Assembly (NCBI RefSeq): GCF_040120695.1 | Contig: NZ_JBEEAC010000019.1 | Location: 62,001-126,000 of the forward strand | Length of the DNA: 64,000 bases | DNA from: Plantactinospora sp040120695 | Lineage (GTDB): Bacteria > Actinomycetota > Actinomycetes > Mycobacteriales > Micromonosporaceae | Direction of reading: 5' to 3' | Part shown: piece after piece, positions 25,845-32,584 of the stretch | How positions within the stretch are numbered: position 1 is the stretch's first letter | How the letters are laid out: each line of letters begins with the position of its first letter | The notes under the pieces: generated by a model | Told to the model about the DNA's origin: nothing | The model's input: the letters and a program-made list of their open reading frames with translations, nothing else | Database searches by the model: none | Translations under genes and position numbers: made by a program

Positions 25845-26340
25845 CGGAAGGCTGTCGGTCCCGGACCTGTACGAGGTCGTCAACCGGGCGCGTTTCCCCG
25901 AGCGGCCGACGATCGACGACCCCGGCGGCATGCCCGGCGTACGTTCCGACGTGGACGGGTTCATCCAGCGGCTGGGCTGGTGCGTCGACCCGGAGGTGGC
26001 CGGCAGGCTGGCGCACGTGGTGCTGACACTGCGCCAGCTCGGCTGCGAGTGCGACATCGACTTCTTCCGACCGTACGCGGCCGCGGCCGAGCGGCTCGTC
26101 GTCCAGGAGCTCGACCTGCTCCCGTCGAGCGCAGCCGGCATCGACCGGGCCGCTGCCGTGGTACGGATGGTTCTGCTCGACGCCGCGCTGGCGACGGTAC
26201 GTCGGATGGCGCAGGAGCACTTCGTGGCCCAGCGGTTCGACGCGGCGCCGCCGGCCAGGGCGAGCCGGGCGGCTTCAGAAGGTGTGCCCGCGACCGGGGA
26301 AACGGAGGCCGTCGGTCACCCCACCCGAGTCGCGAACTGA
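25627..26340 (+). CDS. MerR-family transcriptional regulator
   Basis: 237 aa from ATG 25627 with ggggag upstream. The N-terminal winged HTH reads MRISDLSRRTGVPVATIKFY, then DERHLHLIRLIRAFTNIGQ. A long helical C-terminal region has two cysteines (CECDIDFF near 140) and may sense a ligand. It overlaps the end of the AraC frame by 218 bases in a different frame, and its tail overlaps the convergent gene by 25 bases. Probable pathway or resistance regulator; its signal is unknown. Confidence 0.88.
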   Translation: MRISDLSRRTGVPVATIKFYLRRGLLPKGVPTQRNQAEYDERHLHLIRLIRAFTNIGQLDLSTVGELLAAIDDGRLSVPDLYEVVNRARFPERPTIDDPGGMPGVRSDVDGFIQRLGWCVDPEVAGRLAHVVLTLRQLGCECDIDFFRPYAAAAERLVVQELDLLPSSAAGIDRAAAVVRMVLLDAALATVRRMAQEHFVAQRFDAAPPARASRAASEGVPATGETEAVGHPTRVAN

Positions 26341-27116
26341 CCGGGGCGACGCCCGGCACCGGCCGGCCCCCGGTAGGCCTGCGCGATGTCGAGCCACCGG
26401 TCGGCCTCCGCGCCCGTCGCCGTGAGGTCCAGGTCGTCGCGGTGCCGGCGCCGGGTCACCAGCAGGCAGAAGTCGACCGCCGGACCGCTGATCCGGTTGT
26501 CGCCCCCGGCCGGCCCGAACGTCCACACGGCGCCGGACGGCGCGGTCAACTCGAAGCGGAACTCGACGTCCGGGGTGGTCAGGCCACGCGCCTGGTAGCC
26601 GAAGTCCCAGGTACGCACCGCGAAGGCGACCAGGTGACCGATCCGGTCGGTGTGCTCACGGCGTACCCCGAGCGCGTCGGCGATGTCCTGACCGTGCCCG
26701 AACAGCTCCATCAGGCCGGCCGAGGCGAGCACGGCGGCGGGGAGCGGGCGCACCAGCCAGGGCACGACGCGGTCCGGCGGCACGGCCGCGAGGGCCTGCT
26801 CCGCCCGAGCGCGTTCGGCCCGCCAGCGGGTCAGCAGCACGTCCGGCGGTTCGGCCAGGAACTCGGCCAACGCGTGCGCCACGTTCGCGTCGAAGTCGGC
26901 ACCGAGCCGGGCGGTCATCGCGGTGAACCGGTCCGGATCCGCCACCGCCAACGCCGCCATCCGGAAGGTCGCGGCCAGGTGGGCGATCTGGTGGGCGACC
27001 GTCCAACCGGGTGCCGGGGTGGGCAGTCGCCACTGTGCCGTGTCCAGCCCGCGTACCAGGCCGTCGACCTCGTCGCCCTCGGCGACCAGGTCCCGGACCA
27101 CACCCGAGGCGTTCAT
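26316..27116 (-). CDS. DinB/mycothiol-type metal-binding protein, TIGR03084 family
   Basis: 266 aa from ATG 27116. The N-terminal four-helix DinB-like fold (maleylpyruvate isomerase N-terminal type) has the motif WTVAHQIAHLAATFRMAA, plus LFGHGQDIADALG with metal-ligand histidines near residue 165. The C-terminal half is beta-rich (VEFRFELTAPSG, ISGPAVDFCLLVTRRRH). Such proteins are thiol transferases or isomerases using mycothiol, or of unknown role. The start overlaps the SgcJ-type gene's stop (ATGA). A thiol-linked detoxification role would fit an enediyne locus but is inference. Confidence 0.8.
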   Translation of the reverse strand: MNASGVVRDLVAEGDEVDGLVRGLDTAQWRLPTPAPGWTVAHQIAHLAATFRMAALAVADPDRFTAMTARLGADFDANVAHALAEFLAEPPDVLLTRWRAERARAEQALAAVPPDRVVPWLVRPLPAAVLASAGLMELFGHGQDIADALGVRREHTDRIGHLVAFAVRTWDFGYQARGLTTPDVEFRFELTAPSGAVWTFGPAGGDNRISGPAVDFCLLVTRRRHRDDLDLTATGAEADRWLDIAQAYRGPAGAGRRPGQFATRVG

Positions 27117-27562
27117 GCCGCTGCCACCTCTCCCCCGGGTGCGGCGGGATCGCGCGGGCAGTTGTGGTAGATCGCCAGCAGCCACGCGTCAGCGCGCTTC
27201 ACCAGGATCCAGGAGGCCCGGATGGCCGCCTCGGCGGAGAGTTCCGACTCGCCCGGAGCCAGTACCCCGCCCACGGTCGTCAGCGCGACCGCGCCGGGCG
27301 CGAGCGGGATGACGTCGACGGGCTGGCCGGTCACCCGGGTACCCCGGTAGGCGCCGGCGAATTCCGCGGCCATGAACGCACGGATCTGGTCGCGTCCCCT
27401 GCGATGGACTCCCGGAAGAATGAGTGTGCCGTCCTCGGTGAAAAGCTCGGCGAATCCGTCGGGATCGTGCTTCGCCCAGGTTTCCACCATCCGCGCCGGG
27501 ACCGCCGCTATCGCGGCCCGATCGGCGTCGGTGACAGCTGTCGCCGGTCCGGTGATCGTCAT
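27113..27562 (-). CDS. SgcJ/EcaC-family NTF2-like protein
   Basis: 149 aa from ATG 27562 behind aggcgagg. A cone-shaped NTF2/DUF4440 fold is indicated by VETWAKHDPDGFAELFTEDG, DQIRAFMAAEF and a C-terminal SWILVKRADAWLLAIYHN. The family is named for SgcJ of the C-1027 enediyne cluster; SgcJ-type proteins help nine-membered PKSE systems make the heptaene. Its presence about 10 kb from the PKSE supports a nine-membered product. It is coupled to the DinB-like gene downstream. Confidence 0.88.
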   Translation of the reverse strand: MTITGPATAVTDADRAAIAAVPARMVETWAKHDPDGFAELFTEDGTLILPGVHRRGRDQIRAFMAAEFAGAYRGTRVTGQPVDVIPLAPGAVALTTVGGVLAPGESELSAEAAIRASWILVKRADAWLLAIYHNCPRDPAAPGGEVAAA

Positions 27563-27663
27563 GCCTCGCCTCGCCTTCCTGTCGTTTCTACGTGGGTTGC
27601 CGAACCCACCGCCGGTGCTCGCCGGAACGGGCCCCGACCCGGATTCGTGCGTGCTCGGTACGC

Positions 27664-28113
27664 CTATGTCCGGGGAATGTCGAACAGCTGCGGAAATCTC
27701 GCGGTCAGCGCGAGGTCGCCCCTGGTCTTCAGCTTTCCCTTCATCGCCAGCGTCACCGGATGGGCGTTCCCGGTGACCATGCGGAGGAAATCGACCGCGC
27801 CGACGGTCAGGGTGAGCTTCGGCTGCCGCAGTGGGGCCGCGGAGAGCGCACAGGCACCACCGTCGATCACGATCTCGTAGACGTCGACGGCACCGTCCGG
27901 GCCGTCGCCGATCCTCCAGTGCACCACCGCCGACGTGCCGCCGGCCCGGTCGCCCCGGAAGACGTCCGGCATGCGCCCGAGCACCACGTCCAGCACGGCC
28001 CGGCGCCGGCTGCCGCACATCAGCTCGCGCAGCTCGGCGGTCGGAGTCGCCTTGACCAGCAGGGCGAACTCGCGGGCGTCCAGCTTTGCCGGATCGAGGT
28101 CCTCGATGGGCAT
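27664..28113 (-). CDS. SCP2 sterol-transfer-domain protein
   Basis: 149 aa from ATG 28113 behind gggagg. LRELMCGSRRRAVLDVVLGRMPDVF is a helical lead-in, and the SCP2 core ends with LTVGAVDFLRMVTGNAHPVTLAMKGKLKTRGDL, a hallmark of the family. These domains bind lipids or hydrophobic ligands. Possible roles are carrying a polyene or finished product; the sequence does not say which. It lies 101 bases upstream of the SgcJ-type gene in the same direction. Confidence 0.85.
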   Translation of the reverse strand: MPIEDLDPAKLDAREFALLVKATPTAELRELMCGSRRRAVLDVVLGRMPDVFRGDRAGGTSAVVHWRIGDGPDGAVDVYEIVIDGGACALSAAPLRQPKLTLTVGAVDFLRMVTGNAHPVTLAMKGKLKTRGDLALTARFPQLFDIPRT

Positions 28114-28320
28114 CTCATCCTCCCGGTGGCACGGCCGCACGGAGCGTCGCCCGGCCCGGCCACCGGCCGCCACAAAGCCGTGGCCGGGCCACCGGCGGCG
28201 GGCGAGCCGAACTGGTGCCCGTCCATCGTGGTCACCGGCAGGGGCGCCACTCATCTCCTGAGATGCTGTCCTCGGTCGGACCTCCCGGGCTGGGCCGCCC
28301 GGCGGCCGACCGGGCCGGTG

Positions 28321-28386
28321 GACCGCGCTACCCGGCGGCCGAGCCGGCCGGCGGACCGCGCTACCCGGCGGCCGAGCCGGCCGGCG
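28321..28386. repeat. Perfect 33-bp tandem duplication
   Basis: Two identical 33-base units (28321-28353 and 28354-28386, each beginning gaccgcgctacccggcggcc). The stop codon of the nitroreductase gene (28361) falls inside the second copy, so part of the array encodes its last residues. The rest of 28114-28320 holds no recognisable gene. Confidence 0.85.
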
Positions 28387-29347
28387 GGCCGACCCGGCGG
28401 GCCGAGCGGACCGGCGTACCGGCCGGCGCGCCGACCCGGGCGACGTGCAGCAGCCGGTCCGCCGGCACGCCCAGCGTCGCACCCAGCGCGTCGCCGGTCG
28501 CCGGCACGTCGATGAGCTGGCTCAGCGGGTGCGCCGCCACTCCGGCCGCGTGCAGGGTCAGCCAGACCCGCATCAGCACCCGCCCGAGGCCGACCCGGGT
28601 CGTGCCGTCCGTCCCGGCGGGTCCGACGAGGACCAGCACCGCACCGCCGAGTGCCAGCGGGTTCCCGGCCGCCGCGGCGAGCAGCCGGGGAATCCCCAGC
28701 CGGCGCAGCCCGGGGTACCCGGCCAGGGCGGCCCGCAGCCCGGTCGCCTCGGCCCGGGACAGCCCCAGGCAGCGGTCGGTGAGCCCGTCGGCATGGTAGG
28801 CCGGATGTCCCGGCGTCAACCGCAGCCACGAGCGCAGCTCGGCGACGACCGCCGGATCGGCGTACAGCCGCCGGTCGGCGAGCCGGAGCAGCCGGGCCAG
28901 CAGGTCGGCGTCCGGCACCACCCGGACCGCCCCGCCGGCCTCCCGGGCCACGGCGTCGACGGCCGCGACGAGGCCGGCCGGCGGGCCCGCGGAGAACCGC
29001 CCCCGGTGGGTACGCCGTCCGCGCACCTCCGCCGCACCGAACGGACTGCGGTAACGGCTCGCGGACGCCCGCAACCAGCCCACCCGGCGCTCCTCGGCAC
29101 AGTGGTCCGGCACGAACCGGACCCGCAGCCCGGCGTCGGCCGCGACGACCAGGCAGGTCTCGACGAACGCGCCGAGCGAGAGCCACAGGTCCCGCCCGGA
29201 CGGGTCGGCCGCCGGCAGCGCGTCCGCCGGGTCCCAGCCCACCCGGACCTCCCTGGCCCGGTAGTCGAGCCGCCACGGTTGGGTGTTGTGCGCGCTCGGC
29301 GCCCGCCAGCAGAGCGGTTCCAGCGCGCGGAACGCGGCGACGTCCAC
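28361..29347 (-). CDS. Acg-type nitroreductase-like flavoprotein
   Basis: 328 aa. The N-terminal RAPSAHNTQPWRLDY motif (about 15-29) is the FMN-binding signature of the nitroreductase fold, and two half-domains follow as in Acg proteins of actinomycetes. The C-terminal HPLSQLIDVP is also typical. Start GTG at 29347 directly follows the stop of the GNAT gene, so the two are co-translated. Related proteins bind FMN as a store or catalyse two-electron oxidations or reductions; in peptide pathways they can make azoles or dehydro residues. Last gene of an eight- or nine-gene same-strand string. Confidence 0.78.
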   Translation of the reverse strand: MDVAAFRALEPLCWRAPSAHNTQPWRLDYRAREVRVGWDPADALPAADPSGRDLWLSLGAFVETCLVVAADAGLRVRFVPDHCAEERRVGWLRASASRYRSPFGAAEVRGRRTHRGRFSAGPPAGLVAAVDAVAREAGGAVRVVPDADLLARLLRLADRRLYADPAVVAELRSWLRLTPGHPAYHADGLTDRCLGLSRAEATGLRAALAGYPGLRRLGIPRLLAAAAGNPLALGGAVLVLVGPAGTDGTTRVGLGRVLMRVWLTLHAAGVAAHPLSQLIDVPATGDALGATLGVPADRLLHVARVGAPAGTPVRSARRVGPPAGSAAG

Positions 29348-30457
29348 CTACAACGCCTTCTCGAAGAAGGTGTACCCGTGCAGCGGCCGGCCGCCCATCC
29401 CCCGGAACTGTGCCGCCGACGCCGGGTTGTCCCGCCCGACGTACGTGCTGCGCAGTGTGTGGTAGCCCCCGGCGTGCAGGTTCCGGTGCAGGTGTGCCGA
29501 GAGCAGCCGCTGGTAGCCCCGCCCCTGGTACTCCGGGAGCACGCCCTTGACGATCAGCACCGCCTCCCGCCGGTACCGCCGCCGGGTCGCCAGCAGCCGG
29601 AGCTGGTTGACCAGGTTCAGGTTGCCCCGTACCCGGATCACGAACTCGCTGATGTCCGGGATGCAGAGAACGAAGGCCACCGGCCGGTCCGCCCGGGTCA
29701 GGTAGAGCAGCAGCGACTCGTCCAGCAGGTACGCCAGCCCGTCGGTCTGCTGGCGCAGCTGCGCGATCGAGATCCCGGTGTAGTAGCCGAGCTGGGCGAA
29801 GGAGGCGTTCAGCATGTCGCGCAGCAGGTGGAGCTGCTCGTCGAGCCGCCGCAGGTCGCCCCGGTGCACCCGCAGCAGCGGATCGCCGAGAGGTGAGCCG
29901 TCGAGGGCCGGATCGGCGAGGGGCGGGTCGGCGTCGGCTCGGGTGACCGGGCAGATCCAGGTGTCCGACTCGAAGCGGCGGGCGAAGCCGGACGACTCGT
30001 AGGCGGTCACGTACCTCGGCGGGTTGTAGGCGCTGTCGACGAAGCCCCGGTCGGCGTAGCCGGAGGTGATGACGCCACCGGCCTCGTTGGGCAGCAACGC
30101 CACCGGGCCGAAGAGCGCCTCCCGGTCCCCGGCGGCCCGGCCGGCGGCGGTGATCGCCGCGAAGAGCGGCTCCGCCGCCGGCTCGGTGAACTCGGTCAGC
30201 CCGAAGAGCTGGTACCGGCGGCCGAGTTTGGCGTCGAAGCCGGCGTCGGTGTGCAGCGTGGTCCGGGCCACCGCCGCACCGGTGGTGACGTCCCGGAGCA
30301 GGTACATCGGCACGCCCTCCCGCCACCAGCGCCGGACCTGTGCGCGCATCGGCGGTACGAAGCGCGGCTCGTCCGCGTACACCCGGTCGGTGAGGGTGAG
30401 GAAGTCCCGCAGCCCGCGCCGGTCGACGACGCGTTCCAGCGTCGGGGTGGCGGTCAT
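29348..30457 (-). CDS. GNAT-like acyltransferase
   Basis: 369 aa from ATG 30457, overlapping the upstream gene's stop (ATGA). The C-terminal third has a GNAT acetyl-CoA site: VLIVKGVLPEYQGRGYQRLL (Q/RxxGxG/A-type loop) near residue 305, then HTLRSTYVGRDNPAS. The N-terminal part resembles other large actinobacterial GNATs that start with ...ADEPRFVPPMR. The acceptor is unknown. It sits between a small unrecognised protein and the nitroreductase. Confidence 0.78.
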   Translation of the reverse strand: MTATPTLERVVDRRGLRDFLTLTDRVYADEPRFVPPMRAQVRRWWREGVPMYLLRDVTTGAAVARTTLHTDAGFDAKLGRRYQLFGLTEFTEPAAEPLFAAITAAGRAAGDREALFGPVALLPNEAGGVITSGYADRGFVDSAYNPPRYVTAYESSGFARRFESDTWICPVTRADADPPLADPALDGSPLGDPLLRVHRGDLRRLDEQLHLLRDMLNASFAQLGYYTGISIAQLRQQTDGLAYLLDESLLLYLTRADRPVAFVLCIPDISEFVIRVRGNLNLVNQLRLLATRRRYRREAVLIVKGVLPEYQGRGYQRLLSAHLHRNLHAGGYHTLRSTYVGRDNPASAAQFRGMGGRPLHGYTFFEKAL

Positions 30458-30894
30458 CGCCGCACCGCCGGGCCGGTCGACTCCGCGCCCAGCGGGGTGA
30501 AGGTCGGGATGTGCGCCATCTCGGTGGACTCGGCCCGCCACACCCCGTTGGAGTAGCCGTCCGGCTCGGCGGTGTAGAGCCGGATGAAGCCGGCGGTCGC
30601 GTTCCGGGTGCCGTCGGTGATCCAGACCATCAGCCGCCGGTGGTGCCGGGAGCGGGCGAACCGCAGCATCGCGTCCCGGTCGGCGAAGAACGCGACGGTG
30701 CCGAGGGTGAGCGGGAACTGCCAGTAGACGGTGTGCCAGCGGTATCCGGACATCCGGCGCATGTCCCGGAGCATCCGGCGCCAGGCCGGCCAGAGCCGCA
30801 GCAACGTCAGCGGGCTCCGGTAGCGGGTCGCGCCGATGAACATCGCGCCGGCCCGGGCCTGCGCCGGGGCCTGGGAGAAATCTCGGGTACGCAT
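30454..30894 (-). CDS. Small protein, possible dimeric alpha/beta-barrel monooxygenase type
   Basis: 146 aa from ATG 30894, three bases after the ligase stop. It has a mixed alpha/beta pattern with GYRWHTVYWQFPLTLGTVAFF and RFARSRHHRRLMVWITDG, reminiscent of small DUF3291/CrtA-like ferredoxin-fold proteins, but I cannot assign it firmly. The paired histidines (SRHHRR) might bind heme or metal. It is coupled to the GNAT gene by a four-base overlap. Confidence 0.65.
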   Translation of the reverse strand: MRTRDFSQAPAQARAGAMFIGATRYRSPLTLLRLWPAWRRMLRDMRRMSGYRWHTVYWQFPLTLGTVAFFADRDAMLRFARSRHHRRLMVWITDGTRNATAGFIRLYTAEPDGYSNGVWRAESTEMAHIPTFTPLGAESTGPAVRR

Positions 30895-30897
30895 GCC

Positions 30898-32487
30898 TCA
30901 ACCTCCCAGCAGGTAGGTGTTCTTGATCTTCTGGTCCCCGGCGAACGGGCCGGTACCCGCCTCGTGCAGTTCCACCCGCAGCTCACCGGCGGTCGGGTCC
31001 TCGGTCAGCGACTGCGCGAAGTCCCGGGAGACGGCGGCGAGGTGCCGGCGTACCCCGTCCCGGCAGGCCGCGGCGAGAGCGTCCCGGACCGGTCCGGCCA
31101 GCGGGCGGCGCAGTTCCAGGTGCACCACCGGCCGGGTCTCCAGCCCCGCGTCCTCGACCAGGGCCAGCCGGAACCGGCTGATCTCGGCCGCGTACGGGTT
31201 GCCGGCGTAGAGGCCGTACTCGACGTCCTGCGGGTAGAGGTTGGCGCCGAGGTAGGAGACGGTCGAGTCGCGCCGGCCGAAGAGCAGCAGCACCGGCAGG
31301 TTCATCCGCTCGCCGGCCAGTGCCGCCGCGCAGTCCGCCCAGCGTGCCGGGTCGGCGCGGACCAGGTCGAGGATCCGCCGGTACGGCAGCAGCACCGCCT
31401 CGTCGCCGACGTTGTAGCGCAGCCGGGGCTGGAGCACGTCCAGGCTGGTCACCGTGCAGAGCAGTTCCCGCCGGTCGTTCGTCTCCAGATAGGTGGCCAT
31501 CGGGTTGTACTGGAACGCCATCGGCAGCCGCTGCTCGTCAGCGCCGAGCACCGCGGCCCGGAAGTCTGAGTCGGTCCAGAGTCGACGCCGCAGCCAGACC
31601 GTGAACGCGGTCTCCGCGCCGATCCCGATGGTCAGGTCCGAGGCGCCGTACGCGGACCGTACCCGGAGAAATCGCTCCTCCAGGTAGCTCCGCAGCGCCT
31701 CGGTCATCCCCTCCCCGCCGCAGCTCGCCGAGATGCGGTAGCCCGACCAGTCGAAGCCGTCCGCGTCGAGCCGGTCCCGCAGGTGCTTCAGGAACGGCGG
31801 ATACGCGGTCACCAGGTAGTCGAAGTCCGGGCCGAACTCGCGGAGCGTGTCGACGACCTTGCCGAGGTCGGGGCCGGTGTTCTTCACCACCGCGATCCGG
31901 GCCATCGCGGCCCCGGTGGTGGTCCCGGTCGCCCAGGCACCCATCGAGTAGGCGTTGATGACGAAGGGCCGGCGCATCGGGAAGATTAGGCTGGTGTAGC
32001 CGGCGATGTCGTGGTGCACCGCGCGCAGTTCCCGCTCCCCGCGCGGCCAGTTGAACGGCCGGCCCGACGAGCCGGCCGACTCGTCCACCACCACACCCCG
32101 GACCGGCAACCGGCCGCCCCAGCAGCGCCGGGCGGCGGTGTGCGGTACGACGTAGTTCTCCTTGTCGGTCTCCGGGAAGTCGCCGAGCCGGCGGCGGGCC
32201 CGTCCGGCGGTCGGCCGGGCCCGCAGGAACGCCCGGTACGCCGGGACGTCCAGGGCGGCCAGCGCACAGACCGCCCGGGCGTTCGCCGCGGCGATCCGGT
32301 CGAGGACCGGGTGGTGCCGGCCGGCCAGCCACCGCCAACCGGCCGGATGGCGCAGGGCGAGCCGGAGCACGGCCGTACGGAGCCGCCCGGCGGCGGAGAG
32401 GCGGACCCGACGCCAGCGTTCGCGGAGGGTCAGACCCGGCGACGCGAATGTGGACGGAGCGGGGTACCGGCGCAACGTCTCGGTCAT
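30898..32487 (-). CDS. PaaK/CapK-like AMP-dependent ligase
   Basis: 529 aa from ATG 32487 (a GTG at 32520 is possible; neither has a strong ribosome site). It follows the phenylacetate-CoA ligase pattern: VVDESAGSSGRPFNWPRG is the Ser/Gly-rich AMP loop near 150, SASCGGEGMTEALRSYLEE near 275 and SAYGASDLTIGIG near 300. QPRLRYNVGDEA follows near 375 as the adenylate contact. Such enzymes activate aryl or acyl acids. The N terminus (about 80 aa) is Arg-rich. It starts a group of four coupled genes 97 bases downstream of the ABC exporter. Substrate unknown. Confidence 0.8.
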   Translation of the reverse strand: MTETLRRYPAPSTFASPGLTLRERWRRVRLSAAGRLRTAVLRLALRHPAGWRWLAGRHHPVLDRIAAANARAVCALAALDVPAYRAFLRARPTAGRARRRLGDFPETDKENYVVPHTAARRCWGGRLPVRGVVVDESAGSSGRPFNWPRGERELRAVHHDIAGYTSLIFPMRRPFVINAYSMGAWATGTTTGAAMARIAVVKNTGPDLGKVVDTLREFGPDFDYLVTAYPPFLKHLRDRLDADGFDWSGYRISASCGGEGMTEALRSYLEERFLRVRSAYGASDLTIGIGAETAFTVWLRRRLWTDSDFRAAVLGADEQRLPMAFQYNPMATYLETNDRRELLCTVTSLDVLQPRLRYNVGDEAVLLPYRRILDLVRADPARWADCAAALAGERMNLPVLLLFGRRDSTVSYLGANLYPQDVEYGLYAGNPYAAEISRFRLALVEDAGLETRPVVHLELRRPLAGPVRDALAAACRDGVRRHLAAVSRDFAQSLTEDPTAGELRVELHEAGTGPFAGDQKIKNTYLLGG

Positions 32488-32584
32488 CACAGCAGTGTCG
32501 GCCGGTCCGGTCCGGAACACCTGAGTCGTGGTGCCCGACCGGCACTGAGTAGCCGTACCCAGCCCCGACCGTCGGTGATACCCG

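Noticed and set aside
28251..30326. A 691-aa minus-strand frame over the GNAT and nitroreductase genes
   Set aside because: Different frame from both recognised genes, rich in Arg/Gly/Ala and without a family pattern.
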